A DNA stretch of 33,103 nucleotides. It comes from Stenotrophomonas maltophilia. GTDB taxonomy: Bacteria > Pseudomonadota > Gammaproteobacteria > Xanthomonadales > Xanthomonadaceae. The translations under genes were made by a program, and so were the position numbers. Where the stretch lies: positions 39,920 to 73,022 of the forward strand of contig NZ_RAVT01000021.1 in NCBI RefSeq assembly GCF_013464915.1. The letters run 5' to 3'. This document shows, in pieces, positions 7,437-16,783 of this stretch. Under the pieces are notes generated by a model. The model had not been told where the DNA came from, did not search any database, and saw only the letters and a list, made by a program, of their open reading frames with translations. Within the stretch, counting starts at the first letter, position 1. The number at the start of each line of letters is the position of its first letter.

Positions 7437-8735
7437 CTGCTGTGGGTAGAGTCGACTGTCAGTCGACTTTCGCGCGCAGCGCGGGCTTTGCCACGTCTGG
7501 CGGAAGAGCAAGCCGACTAACAGTCGGCTCTACCCAGTCGGCTCTACCACGCGCCTTCGGCGCTGGGGCCCCGGCCTGTGGCCGGTTCCCGGTCCTGCCT
7601 GCTGTGGGTAGAGTCGACTGTCAGTCGACTTTCGCGCGCAGCGCGGGCTTTGCCACGTCTGGCGGAAGAGCAAGCCGACTAACAGTCGGCTCTACCCAGT
7701 CGGCTCTACCACGCGCCTTCGGCGCTGGGGCCCCGGCCTGTGGCCGGTTCCCGGTCCTGCCTGCTGTGGGTAGAGTCGACTGTCAGTCGACTTTCGCGCG
7801 CAGCGCGGGCTTTGCCACGTCTGGCGGAAGAGCAAGCCGACTAACAGTCGGCTCTACCCAGTCGGCTCTACCACGCGCCTTCGGCGCTGGGGCCCCGGCC
7901 TGTGGCCGGTTCCCGGTCCTGCCTGCTGTGGGTAGAGTCGACTGTCAGTCGACTTTCGCGCGCAGCGCGGGCTTTGCCACGTCTGGCGGAAGAGCAAGCC
8001 GACTAACAGTCGGCTCTACCCAGTCGGCTCTACCACGCGCCTTCGGCGCTGGGGCCCCGGCCTGTGGCCGGTTCCCGGTCCTGCCTGCTGTGGGTAGAGT
8101 CGACTGTCAGTCGACTTTCGCGCGCAGCGCGGGCTTTGCCACGTCTGGCGGAAGAGCAAGCCGACTAACAGTCGGCTCTACCCAGTCGGCTCTACCACGC
8201 GCCTTCGGCGCTGGGGCCCCGGCCTGCGGCCGGTTCCCGGTCCTGCCTGCTGTGGGTAGAGTCGACTGTCAGTCGACTTTCGCGCGGAGCGCGGGCTCTA
8301 CCATAGCTGGCCGGAGAGCAGCCGACTGACAGTCGGCTCTACCCAGTCGGCTCTACCACGCGCCTTCGGCGCTGGGGCCCCGGCCTGCGGCCGGTTCCCG
8401 GTCCTGCCTGCTGTGGGTAGAGTCGACTGTCAGTCGACTTTCGCGCGGAGCGCGGGCTCTACCATAGCTGGCCGGAGAGCAGCCGACTGACAGTCGGCTC
8501 TACCCAGTCGGCTCTACCACGCGCCTTCGGCGCTGGGGCCCCGGCCTGCGGCCGGTTCCCGGTCCTGCCTGCTGTGGGTAGAGTCGACTGTCAGTCGACT
8601 TTCGCGCGGAGCGCGGGCTCTACCATAGCTGGCCGGAGAGCAGCCGACTGACAGTCGGCTCTACCCAGTCGGCTCTACCACGCGCCTTCGGCGCTGGGGC
8701 CCCGGCCTGCGGCCGGTTCCCGGTCCTGCCTGCTG
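7437..8735. repeat. Eight-copy tandem array of 161-162 bp SMAG-bearing units
   Basis: Units begin at 7437, 7599, 7761, 7923, 8085 (162 bp each), then 8247, 8408 and 8569 (161 bp), and the array closes with CTGCTG at 8730-8735. Every unit has a forward SMAG arm (GTAGAGTCGACTGTCAGTC), a G+C hairpin, an inverted SMAG arm ending in CTCTACC, a second inverted half-arm, then GCGCCTTCGGCGC and CCGGCCTGYGGCCGG. Units 1-5 are type A and 6-8 type B, differing in the centre (for example GCCACGTCTGGCGG versus ACCATAGCTGGCCGG). Unit 5 has the A centre but the B-type GCGGCC end. Near-identity within each type shows recent amplification. It fills the gap between the LABN gene and the DUF885 gene, a stretch with no credible coding sequence. 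Confidence 0.93.
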
Positions 8736-8748
8736 CGCAGGCAGGACC
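8722..8748. terminator. Perfect 12-bp hairpin closing the array
   Basis: GGTCCTGCCTGC pairs perfectly with GCAGGCAGGACC over a TGC loop. Only the left arm is present in each internal repeat unit; the right arm survives only here, at the end of the array. It could terminate transcription from the LABN operon, though it has only a short T tail. Confidence 0.55.
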
Positions 8749-8815
8749 TTCGTCCCATGCCACGGGCGGTGGGCGGTGCCATGATCGGGGTCTGCCTTCC
8801 CGGGAACCTGTGCTC

Positions 8816-10588
8816 GTGAAAACCCGTCTTGCCGTTGCCCTGCTGATCGCCGTGTCCGCCCCTGCCGTGGCCCTTGCCGCGCCGCCCGCCGCCGCCGCGC
8901 CGGCCAGCGTCGCCACCGAATCGCCCGCCGATGCCGCCTTCCGCGCGCTGTACGAGAAGGAATGGAAGTGGCGCCAGCAAGGCGGTGGCGAGGCCAGCGA
9001 GGACGAAGACGCCCCGGCCAACGCCACCCGCATGCCCGACGTCGGCCCGGCAGCGCAGCAGGCGCGCCTGAAGGTCTGGGACGAGACCCTGGCCGCACTG
9101 AAGAAGATCGACCCGAAGACGCTCTCGCCCGACAACCAGGTCAACTACGCGATCTACCACGACCAGGTGTTCAACCTGGCCGAAGAAGTGCGCCTGCGTG
9201 GCTACGAGATGCCGTTCAACGCCGACTCCTCGTTCTGGTCCAACCTGTCCTTCATGGCCCGGCGCGAGATGAAGACCGTGCAGGACTACCAGAACTACAT
9301 CGCGCGCCTGAACGATGTGCCGCGCTACTTCGGCCAGCAGACCGGGAACATGCGTGCCGGCCTGAAGCGTGGCTTCAGCGTGCCGCGTGCGGTGCTTGAT
9401 GGCCGCGAGGTGTCCATCGCCACTGTCGCCGAGCTGATGGATCCCACCGAGTCGCCGCTGTACGCGCCGTTCAAGAAGCTGCCCAACAGCATTCCGGCCG
9501 CCGAACAGACCAGGCTGCAGGCGCAGGCGCGTGAAGCGATCAGCGGCAAGGTGGTGCCGGCGTTCCAGCAGCTGCGCACCTTCTTCGTGAACGAGTACGT
9601 GCCGCAGGCGCGTACCACCCTGGCCGCCGAAGCGATGCCGGACGGCAAGGCGTACTACAAGCAGCAGATCCACGAATACACCACGCTGGACCTGTCGCCG
9701 GACGAGATCCACCGCATCGGCCTGGAGGAAGTCGCACGCATCCAGGGCGAGATGAACGACATCATCAAGCAGGTGAAGTTCAAGGGCAGCTTCGCCGAGT
9801 TCCTGACCTTCCTGCGCACCGATCCGCAGTTCTATGCCAAGACGCCGGAAGAGCTGCTGTCGCGTGCTGCGTGGATCTCCAAGCGCGCCGATGGCCAGCT
9901 GGGCAAGTACATGACGCTGCCGCGTGCGCGCTTCACCATCGTGCCGGTGCCGCCGGACATCGCGCCGTTCTGGACCGCCGGCCGTGGTGGCATGGGCACC
10001 TACTGGCTCAACACCTACAACCTGCCGTCGCGCCCGCTGTACAACCTGCCGGCACTGACGCTGCATGAATCCGACCCGGGCCACGCGTTGCAGGGCGCCA
10101 TTGCCGCCGAGCAGAAGAACCTGCCCGAGTTCCGCCGCAACGCCTACATCTCCGCCTACGGCGAAGGCTGGGCGCTGTACTGCGAGAAGCTGGGCGTGGA
10201 GATGGGCATCTACGAAACCCCGTACGAGGATTTCGGCCGCCTGACCTACGAAATGTGGCGTGCGGCGCGCCTGGTGATCGACACCGGCGTGCACAGCAAG
10301 GGCTGGACCCGCGAGCAGGCGCTGGCCTACCTGCGCGACCATACCGCGCTGAGCGAGCATGAAGTGACAACCGAAGTGGACCGCTACATCTCCTGGCCGG
10401 GCCAGGCGCTGAGCTACAAGCTGGGCGAGATCGCCATCGTGCGCCTGCGTGCGCAGGCTGAGAAGGAACTGGGCGACAAGTTCGACATCAAGGGCTTCCA
10501 CGACACCCTGCTGAAGCAGGGCTCGGTGCCGCTGCCGGTGCTGGAACAGCAGATCCAGGCGTACATCGCCGAACGCAAGAAGGCCTGA
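8816..10588 (+). CDS. Exported DUF885 family protein, putative metallopeptidase
   Basis: A protein of about 590 residues with an N-terminal signal peptide (KTRLAVALLIAVSAPAVALA, then APPAAAA). It matches the DUF885 family in length and in the zinc-site-like HESDPGHALQ followed about 30 residues on by YGEGWALYCEKLG, an arrangement like HExxxGH plus a downstream Glu in metallopeptidases. It ends with the typical VTTEVDRYISWPGQALSYKLGE segment. The periplasm is the likely location; substrate unknown. The start is GTG 8816 (GGGAA 9 nt upstream); GTG 8810 adds two residues and is possible. The gene follows the tandem array and is convergent with the metal-efflux operon. Confidence 0.87.
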   Translation: MKTRLAVALLIAVSAPAVALAAPPAAAAPASVATESPADAAFRALYEKEWKWRQQGGGEASEDEDAPANATRMPDVGPAAQQARLKVWDETLAALKKIDPKTLSPDNQVNYAIYHDQVFNLAEEVRLRGYEMPFNADSSFWSNLSFMARREMKTVQDYQNYIARLNDVPRYFGQQTGNMRAGLKRGFSVPRAVLDGREVSIATVAELMDPTESPLYAPFKKLPNSIPAAEQTRLQAQAREAISGKVVPAFQQLRTFFVNEYVPQARTTLAAEAMPDGKAYYKQQIHEYTTLDLSPDEIHRIGLEEVARIQGEMNDIIKQVKFKGSFAEFLTFLRTDPQFYAKTPEELLSRAAWISKRADGQLGKYMTLPRARFTIVPVPPDIAPFWTAGRGGMGTYWLNTYNLPSRPLYNLPALTLHESDPGHALQGAIAAEQKNLPEFRRNAYISAYGEGWALYCEKLGVEMGIYETPYEDFGRLTYEMWRAARLVIDTGVHSKGWTREQALAYLRDHTALSEHEVTTEVDRYISWPGQALSYKLGEIAIVRLRAQAEKELGDKFDIKGFHDTLLKQGSVPLPVLEQQIQAYIAERKKA

Positions 10589-10600
10589 CCGCTGTGTGAT

Positions 10601-10637
10601 CGGGTCAGAGCCCCGCCGGTGGCGGGGATCCGACCCG
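10601..10637. repeat. GGGGTC-family hairpin 1
   Basis: CGGGTCAGAGCCCCGCC pairs with GGCGGGGATCCGACCCG over a GGT loop, leaving mismatches only at the AGAG/ATCC positions. It lies between convergent genes together with a second member at 10643-10681, and may act as a two-way terminator. Confidence 0.7.
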
Positions 10638-10642
10638 GGTGT

Positions 10643-10681
10643 GGGGTCGGATCCCTTTCCCTCGGAAAGGGCTCCGACCCC
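10643..10681. repeat. GGGGTC-family hairpin 2
   Basis: GGGGTCGGATCCCTTTCC pairs with GGAAAGGGCTCCGACCCC over a CTC loop. The outer arms match the other members of the family in the window, while the inner stem is different (CTTTCC/GGAAAG). It ends 8 nt from the czcA stop codon. Confidence 0.72.
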
Positions 10682-10688
10682 TTTCACC

Positions 10689-13600
10689 TCACCCCACCGC
10701 CCGCGGCTTGGCCACCCGTGCCGCGAAGGTCGGCAGCACCAGCAGGGTCAGCACGGTGGCGGTGATCAGGCCACCGATCACCACCGTCGCCAGCGGCTTC
10801 TGCACTTCCGCACCGGAACCGCTGGCAATCGCCATTGGAATGAAGCCGACGATCGCCACCAGCGCCGTGGTCAGCACCGCACGGATACGGCTCGATGCGC
10901 CGTTGATCGCCGCCTGCAGCGGCAGGTCGCCGGCATCCAGGCGCTCGCGGATCGCCTGCATCAGCACCAGACCGTTCAAGGTGGCCACGCCGGAGACGGC
11001 GATGAAACCGACCGCCGCCGACACCGAGAACGGCATGCCACGCAGCAGCAGCGCGAGGATGCCGCCAACCAGCGCCAACGGCACGCAGCTGAACACCAGA
11101 ATGGCTTCCTTGCCGCTGCGCAGTGCCATGAACAGCAGGCTGCCGATCAACAGGAACACCACCGGTACCACCGTCGCCAGCCGCTTCTCCGCGCGCTGCA
11201 GGTTCTCGAACTGGCCACCCCAGGTCAGGTACGCACCCGGCGGCAGTGCCACGTCGGCCACCGCTGCCTGCGCTTCGCCGACGAAGCCGCCCAGGTCGCG
11301 CCCACGCACGTTGGCCTGCACCACCACGCGGCGGCTGCCGTTGTTGCGGCTGATCTGGTTCGGCCCTTCGCTGACCGTGATGCGCGCGACCGACGACAGC
11401 GGAATCACCAGCCCCGACGGCGTAGCGATCGGCAACGAGGCCAGCTGGTCCGGATCGTTGCGCGAGGCATCGTCCAGGCGTACCACCACGTTGAAGCGTC
11501 GATCACCTTCGAAGATCTTGCCCGCCGCAGTACCGCCGATGCCGGTGGACAGCGCATCACTCACATCCGCGGCGGTCAGCCCGTACTGCGCCGCCGCCAC
11601 GTGGTCGATCGCCACGTTCAGCGTGGGCAGGCCGGAGATCTGCTCCACGCGCACGTCGGCCGCGCCATCCACCGCACGCAGCTTCAGCGCCACCTGGTCG
11701 GCCACCTTCTGCAGCTGGCTGAAGTCATCGCCGAAGATCATCACCGCCAGGTCGGTACGCACGCCGGAGATCAACTCGTTGAAGCGCAGCTCGATCGGCT
11801 GGCTGAACTCGAAGCTGTTGCCCAGCTGCTGCCCGGCCAGCTTTTCGAAACGCGCCACCAGTTCGTCCTTGGCCAGCTTCGGGTCGGGCCAGTCCTTGCG
11901 CGGCTTCAGCACGATCACGCTGTCGGAGATGTTGGTCGGCATCGGGTCGATCGCCGCCTCGGCAGTACCGGTACGCGAGAACACGGTCTCCACTTCCGGC
12001 TGCTTGGCAATCGCCTTTTCCAGTGCCAGCTGCATCGCCAGTGACTGCTCCAGCGAGGTCGAGGGCACGCGCAATGCCTGCATCGCCACGTTGCCTTCGT
12101 CCAGCGTCGGCATGAACTCGCGGCCCAGCAGCGAGAACGAGCCGATGCCCACCACCACCATCATCACCGCACCGGCCAGCACCGTGCGCGGATGCGCCAC
12201 GGCCCTGCGCACCACCGGTTCGATGCGCGCACGCAGCACGCGGATCAGCTTCGTCTCGTGCTCGCCATTGTCGGCATGTGCATCGCCGTCCTTCACCTTG
12301 GGCTCGCGCACCAGCAGCGCGGCCATCGCCGGCACGAAGGTGAAGGAGAAGATGAAGGCACCGACCAGGGCCAGCATGAAGGTGGCCGCCATCGGGTGGA
12401 AGGTCTTGCCCTCCACGCCTTCCAGGGTGAGGATCGGCGCGAACACCAGCAGGATGATCAGCTGGCCGAAGGCGGCAGGGCGCGCCATCTTCATGGCCGA
12501 ATCGGCGGCCACGCGCAGGCGTTCCATCGCGGTCAGCGCACGGCCCAGTTCGGCGCGGCGCTGGCCCAGCATCAGCAGCGTCGACTCGACCACGATCACC
12601 GCACCGTCCACCAGGATGCCGAAGTCCAGCGCACCCAGGCTCATCAGGTTGCCGCTGATGCCGAAGCGGTTCATGCCGATTACTGCGAACAGGAACGACA
12701 GCGGAATCACCAGCGCGGTGATGGTGGCCGCACGCAGGTTGCCCAGCAGCAGGAACAGCACCACCACCACCAGCAGCGCGCCCTCGGTGAGGTTCTTGGC
12801 CACGGTCTTGATGGTGGAATTGACCAGCACGCTGCGGTCCAGCACCGGTGCCGCCACGATGTCGGCCGGCAGCGACTTGTTCACCTGTTCAAGGCGCGCC
12901 GCGGCAGCCTGCGCCACGGTGCGGCTGTTGCCACCGGCAATCATCAGCGCGGTGCCGAGCACGGCTTCGTGACCGTTGCGGCTGGCCGCACCCAGGCGCG
13001 GCGCACGGCTCAGTTCCACCGTGGCCACATCGGCCACGCGCACCACCACGCCATTGCGGGTGGCCACCGGCGCCTGCGCCAGATCGTCGGTAGTCAGCGC
13101 CAGGCCATCGGCACGCACCACCAGGCCCTCGCCGGCACGCTGCACGAAACCAGCGCCGGCCTGCACGTTGGAACGCTGCAGGGCGGTGACCAGATCGGCC
13201 AGGCCGAGGCCATGCGCGGCCAGTCGCGCGCTGTCCGGATGCACGCCGTATTCCTTGACGTAGCCGCCGACCGTATCGACGCCGGCCAGCCCCGGGCTGG
13301 AGCGCATCTGCGGCGCGATGATCCAGTCCTGCACGGTGCGCAGGTAGGTCGCACGTTCTTCCGGCGTGCGCAGCAGGTTGCCTTCCGGCGTGCGGTAGAC
13401 CTCGCCGGCCTGCCAGCCGGCTTCACCGGGCTTGGCCAGCCTGGCCGGATCGAACGTGGTGAAGTCCACCGTCCACATCAGCACCTCGCCGAGGCCGGTG
13501 GTGACCGGCGACAGCATCGGCGATGCGCCATCAGGCAGGTCATCGGCCGCTTCGCGCATTCGCTCGGCCACCTGCTGGCGCGCGAAGTAGATGTCGGTGG

Positions 13601-13898
13601 CGTCGGTGAAGATCGCGGTGACCTGCGAGAAGCCATTGCGCGACAGCGAACGGGTGGTGGTCAGGCCGGGAATGCCGGCCAGCGCGGTTTCCAGCGGGTA
13701 GGTCACCTGCCGCTCGATCTGCTCCGGGGTCAGTGCCGGTGCCACCGTGTTGATCTGCACCTGGCGGTTGGTGATGTCCGGTACCGCGTCGATCGGCAGC
13801 TTGCCCAGCTGGAACAGGCCCACGGCGGCGATCAACGCGGCCATGAACACCACCAGCCAGCGGTGGCGCACCGCTGTTTCAATGATCAGCTTGAACAT
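10689..13898 (-). CDS. czcA: Heavy-metal efflux RND permease, CzcA type
   Basis: The inner-membrane proton-driven pump of a CzcCBA-type tripartite exporter for divalent metals. At 1069 residues it is full length. It starts MFKLIIETAVRHRWLVV, the usual first helix, followed by PIDAVPDITNRQVQINT. The central GALDFGILVDGAVIVVES keeps the acidic residues (Asp425, Asp431, Glu438) that mark HME-RND pumps for Zn/Co/Cd and related cations and belong to the proton relay. GREFMPTLDEGNVAMQ is also characteristic. ATG 13898 is preceded by GAGGAGG and matches the family start, unlike the in-frame start at 13973. It follows czcB after 10 nt. The exact metal is not determined by sequence. Confidence 0.93.
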   Translation of the reverse strand: MFKLIIETAVRHRWLVVFMAALIAAVGLFQLGKLPIDAVPDITNRQVQINTVAPALTPEQIERQVTYPLETALAGIPGLTTTRSLSRNGFSQVTAIFTDATDIYFARQQVAERMREAADDLPDGASPMLSPVTTGLGEVLMWTVDFTTFDPARLAKPGEAGWQAGEVYRTPEGNLLRTPEERATYLRTVQDWIIAPQMRSSPGLAGVDTVGGYVKEYGVHPDSARLAAHGLGLADLVTALQRSNVQAGAGFVQRAGEGLVVRADGLALTTDDLAQAPVATRNGVVVRVADVATVELSRAPRLGAASRNGHEAVLGTALMIAGGNSRTVAQAAAARLEQVNKSLPADIVAAPVLDRSVLVNSTIKTVAKNLTEGALLVVVVLFLLLGNLRAATITALVIPLSFLFAVIGMNRFGISGNLMSLGALDFGILVDGAVIVVESTLLMLGQRRAELGRALTAMERLRVAADSAMKMARPAAFGQLIILLVFAPILTLEGVEGKTFHPMAATFMLALVGAFIFSFTFVPAMAALLVREPKVKDGDAHADNGEHETKLIRVLRARIEPVVRRAVAHPRTVLAGAVMMVVVGIGSFSLLGREFMPTLDEGNVAMQALRVPSTSLEQSLAMQLALEKAIAKQPEVETVFSRTGTAEAAIDPMPTNISDSVIVLKPRKDWPDPKLAKDELVARFEKLAGQQLGNSFEFSQPIELRFNELISGVRTDLAVMIFGDDFSQLQKVADQVALKLRAVDGAADVRVEQISGLPTLNVAIDHVAAAQYGLTAADVSDALSTGIGGTAAGKIFEGDRRFNVVVRLDDASRNDPDQLASLPIATPSGLVIPLSSVARITVSEGPNQISRNNGSRRVVVQANVRGRDLGGFVGEAQAAVADVALPPGAYLTWGGQFENLQRAEKRLATVVPVVFLLIGSLLFMALRSGKEAILVFSCVPLALVGGILALLLRGMPFSVSAAVGFIAVSGVATLNGLVLMQAIRERLDAGDLPLQAAINGASSRIRAVLTTALVAIVGFIPMAIASGSGAEVQKPLATVVIGGLITATVLTLLVLPTFAARVAKPRAVG

Positions 13899-13908
13899 GG
13901 TCGCCTCC

Positions 13909-15114
13909 TCAGTGGCCGTGCTCGGCTTCGCCCTTGGCCAGTTCGGCCTTGAGCAGGAAGGCGTTGGCACCAACGATGCGCTCGTTGCCGGTCAGGCCCC
14001 CGAGGATCTCGATGCGGTCGCCGGCGCGACGCCCGGCCAGCACCGGCTGTGCCTTGAAGCCGCCTTCGACGGCGACGAACACCGCGCTGCCGCCATCGAC
14101 GTTCTGCACTGCATCGGCGGGCACGCTGAGCGAACCGTCCTGGCCTTCGGTGACCACCACCGCCGACACCGGCGAACCGGCCGGCGGCAGCGAAGCGTCC
14201 ACCGGCGTGGCACGGATCACCGCCACGCCGCCCTGCTGGCGCACGTCAGCCGCCGAGCCGGTGACGGTGGCGGTGAAGCTGCCGCCCGGTACGCTCACTT
14301 CCAGCTTCATGCCCGGGGTGACCTGTGCGGCCAGCGCCGGCGGTGCGGTGAACACCAGCTCGTTCATCGCCGGATCGGCGACGTCGGCCACCGCGCTGCC
14401 AGCGGCGACCACGCCGCCCGGGGTGACCTGCACGTTGCCGACAATGCCGGCCACCGGGCTGGTGATGCGCACACGGCCACTGGCATCGGGCGCACCGTTG
14501 GCGGCCGCCTGCGCTTGAGCGGCCGCGGCCTGCGCCTGTGCGGCCAGCGAGCGGGCGCGCGAGGCCTCCAGTTCCTGGCGGGCGACCACGCCCTGGTCGA
14601 CCAGCGCCTTGTCGCGGCCATAGGCCAGGCGCGCGGCCTCGGCCTCGGCGGATGCGGCCAGCGCATTGGCACGGAACACCGCCGCCTCGCCGCTGACCAC
14701 GATGGCCAGTGCCTGGTTCTGCTTCACAGCGGTGCCCGGTGCGACCAGCACGCGCTCGACGCGGCCGGTCACGGTGGAGGCCACTGAAGCGCGCGCGCCC
14801 ACCGACGGTTCGACCCGGCCGGCAAGGCGGGTTGAGCCGCCACCGCCACGACCGACGGCAACCACTTCGATACCGGAGGCCTTGATCTGCTCCGGGGTCA
14901 GCTGCACCACGCCTTCATCGGCGTCAGCCGGCGCCTTCGCGGTTTCTGCCTTGGCTTCCTTGCTGTCGGCGGCATGACCATGGCCATCGTCGGTGCCGGC
15001 CTTGGCCGCAGCGGGGTCTTCATTGGCAGGCGTCTGCGCGTTGCCGGCGCAGCCGGCCAGGAACACGGTCAGCAGGAGGCCGCCGATCAGGGGGAAGGAA
15101 CGGGACAGGGTCAT
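13909..15114 (-). CDS. czcB: Metal-efflux periplasmic adaptor lipoprotein, CzcB type
   Basis: The membrane-fusion subunit linking the RND pump to the outer-membrane channel. The 401-residue protein has a lipoprotein signal (LLLTVFLAGC, lipid-bearing Cys22), then a charged linker with DDGHGH, which may bind metal. The beta-barrel and lipoyl halves (SVGARASVASTVTGRVERV and GRVRITSPVAGIVGNVQV) flank an Ala-rich helical hairpin at roughly residues 145-220, as in CzcB/CusB adaptors. It overlaps czcC by 4 nt (ATGA) and precedes czcA by 10 nt, so the three are one transcript. Confidence 0.92.
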   Translation of the reverse strand: MTLSRSFPLIGGLLLTVFLAGCAGNAQTPANEDPAAAKAGTDDGHGHAADSKEAKAETAKAPADADEGVVQLTPEQIKASGIEVVAVGRGGGGSTRLAGRVEPSVGARASVASTVTGRVERVLVAPGTAVKQNQALAIVVSGEAAVFRANALAASAEAEAARLAYGRDKALVDQGVVARQELEASRARSLAAQAQAAAAQAQAAANGAPDASGRVRITSPVAGIVGNVQVTPGGVVAAGSAVADVADPAMNELVFTAPPALAAQVTPGMKLEVSVPGGSFTATVTGSAADVRQQGGVAVIRATPVDASLPPAGSPVSAVVVTEGQDGSLSVPADAVQNVDGGSAVFVAVEGGFKAQPVLAGRRAGDRIEILGGLTGNERIVGANAFLLKAELAKGEAEHGH

Positions 15115-16364
15115 GGGGCCTCCACAAAGGGTGCGCGCCCTTCCAGGCGGGCAAGATCGATTTCCGCGCCGACGCGCGACAGGCGCGCATCCACGGCGGT
15201 GCCGCGGGCGGCGATGAGGGCGCTGCGCGTGCTGCGCAGTTCCAGCTGCGAGATGCGTCCGGCGTCGAAGCCGACGCGTGCGAGGCGATACGCCTCTTCG
15301 GCGGCGACCACGCTTTCATCGGCGGCACGGGTGCGGCTGCCGGCGGCCTTCAACCCGGCCACGGCGGACAGGCGCTCGGCCTCGCTGTCGCGGCGCTGCT
15401 GGTCCAGGCGCGCTTCGGCCGCACGCTGGTCGGCATTGGCGGCGCGGATGCCGCCACGGTTGCGGTCGAACAGCGGGATGCTGAGGCTGACCCCGAGGTT
15501 GTAGGCACGCTCGCCGCCTTCGCGGAAGCGGGTCTGCGCGGCGGTGACGCTGAGGTCGGGCAGGGCGCGCTTTCGCTCCACCTCCACCAGCTTGCCCGCC
15601 GCATCGGCTTCGGCTTCGGCGATGCGCACCGCCAATGCGGTATCGGTGGCACCACGCGGCAATGGCGGGGCGCGGTCGAGCAGGCTGTTGTCGATCGACT
15701 GCACCGGCGCGTCCAGCAGTGCCGTGCCGGCCAGGCGTGCCAGCGCGGCATCGCGGAAGGCCTGTGCCTCATCCAGCGCGGCGCTGGCATTGGCCACTTC
15801 GCTCTGCGCCTGCACCGCGCGCAGCTGCGGTTCGCGGCCCTGCTTGACCATCGCGTTGACGGCGTTGGCGTCATCGCGGGTCAGTGACAGTGCTTCTTCG
15901 GCCAGGGTGTAGCGGCGCAGTGCACTTTCCGCCTGTGCATAGACCACCGCCAGCTGGCTGGCCACGTCGCTGCGGCTTTGGGCGCCACGCAGGTTGGCGG
16001 CCTGGGCCTCGGCACGGGCGGCGCGGACGCGCGCGCCACGCTGGCCCCAGACCTCCAGCGGCTGGGACAGGGTGAGCACGGTGTCGGCCTTGCCCATGCC
16101 GCGGTAGGTGCCGGAGCCCCAGGCATTCTCGGCCGAGTAGGAAAGGGAGGGATTGGGCAGCGCACGGGCCTGGTCGGCGCGCGCATCGGCGGCCTCGGCC
16201 AGTGCCGTGCCCACGCGCGTGCCGGGCAGCTGGTCCAGGCGTTCAAGCAGGGTGTCGTAGGAGGGGGCGGCTTGCGCCATCACCGATGCCGCCGGGGCCA
16301 GGCCCAGCAACACGGCGACGATCAGCCCGGCCGCACGCGGCGACCGAGGTGTCAGGATCGACAT
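15111..16364 (-). CDS. czcC: Outer-membrane efflux channel, CzcC type (TolC family)
   Basis: The outer-membrane factor of the metal-efflux complex. The 417-residue protein begins with a signal peptide (AAGLIVAVLLGLAPAASVMA, then QAAPS) and has the TolC-family duplicated helical layout: ALPNPSLSYSAENAWGSG early in the first half, LSQPLEVWGQRGARVRAARAEA, and the matching second-half motif LGVSLSIPLFDRNRGGIRAANADQRAAEA. The length fits CzcC (about 420). The weakly hydrophobic N-terminus has no Cys for lipidation. It is the second gene of the four-gene operon, 56 nt after the small Cys/His-rich gene. Confidence 0.91.
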   Translation of the reverse strand: MSILTPRSPRAAGLIVAVLLGLAPAASVMAQAAPSYDTLLERLDQLPGTRVGTALAEAADARADQARALPNPSLSYSAENAWGSGTYRGMGKADTVLTLSQPLEVWGQRGARVRAARAEAQAANLRGAQSRSDVASQLAVVYAQAESALRRYTLAEEALSLTRDDANAVNAMVKQGREPQLRAVQAQSEVANASAALDEAQAFRDAALARLAGTALLDAPVQSIDNSLLDRAPPLPRGATDTALAVRIAEAEADAAGKLVEVERKRALPDLSVTAAQTRFREGGERAYNLGVSLSIPLFDRNRGGIRAANADQRAAEARLDQQRRDSEAERLSAVAGLKAAGSRTRAADESVVAAEEAYRLARVGFDAGRISQLELRSTRSALIAARGTAVDARLSRVGAEIDLARLEGRAPFVEAP

Positions 16365-16420
16365 AGGGGGATTCCGGTTGTGAGTGAAACGGGAGCCCGC
16401 AATCGCGGGACGCGCTCAAC

Positions 16421-16753
16421 TCACGCCCGGGGTGGACGCGTCAATTCATCCTGGGCGACCGCATAGGTCGCCGCATCGCCCGCACTCATCCAGCGCGCCG
16501 GCAGTGGCGCCCCGAAGGCGGCGATCGTGTGCGCCGGCAGGCTCAGGTTGGAGTGGTGGCAGTGGTTGTGGCCACAGGCACCGGCATGCTTGCCGTCGGT
16601 ATCGCCATCGGCATCCGGTGCGGACTCCACGTGCACCGTGCTGGCATGCGGTTCCACCGTGCACGCCAGTGCATCGGCCACCGGCACGACCACGAATGCC
16701 GCCATCAGCAGCATCAGCAGGGTCGAACGGAGGTGGCGGGTGATCCAGCGCAT
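16421..16753 (-). CDS. Small exported Cys/His-rich protein, CzcI-like
   Basis: A 110-residue protein with an N-terminal signal or anchor (STLLMLLMAAFVVVPVADALA, then CTVEPHAS), a metal-binding-like cluster GKHAGACGHNHCHHSNLS and an end TRPPRA. CzcI proteins at the head of czc operons have this plan: about 110 residues, signal peptide, Cys/His cluster, short Arg-Pro tail. It is first in the operon here, 56 nt before czcC. I infer a periplasmic metal-sensing or accessory role; the match is by architecture, not clear identity. No ribosome site precedes ATG 16753; TAGCCT (complement of 16761-16766) lies 7 nt upstream, so the message could be leaderless. Confidence 0.68.
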   Translation of the reverse strand: MRWITRHLRSTLLMLLMAAFVVVPVADALACTVEPHASTVHVESAPDADGDTDGKHAGACGHNHCHHSNLSLPAHTIAAFGAPLPARWMSAGDAATYAVAQDELTRPPRA

Positions 16754-16783
16754 GGAGGGGAGGCTAGCAAGCGGTTTTCGCCG

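Noticed and set aside
7442..8329. A 295-residue open frame made of a 54-residue repeat
   Set aside because: It exists because the type A repeat unit is 162 nt, a multiple of three, and it collapses in the 161-nt units. It has no ribosome site and its sequence is translated SMAG palindromes.
7437..8735. CRISPR array
   Set aside because: The whole 161-162 bp unit is repeated, with no unique spacers and no cas genes in the window.
8675..10687. Long minus-strand open frame opposite the DUF885 gene
   Set aside because: High-GC shadow of a well-supported gene; low-complexity, His/Arg/Val-rich product with no domain.
10639..12972. A 777-residue plus-strand open frame opposite czcA
   Set aside because: Ser/Thr/Arg-rich shadow beginning inside a repeat hairpin; czcA on the other strand has full family motifs.
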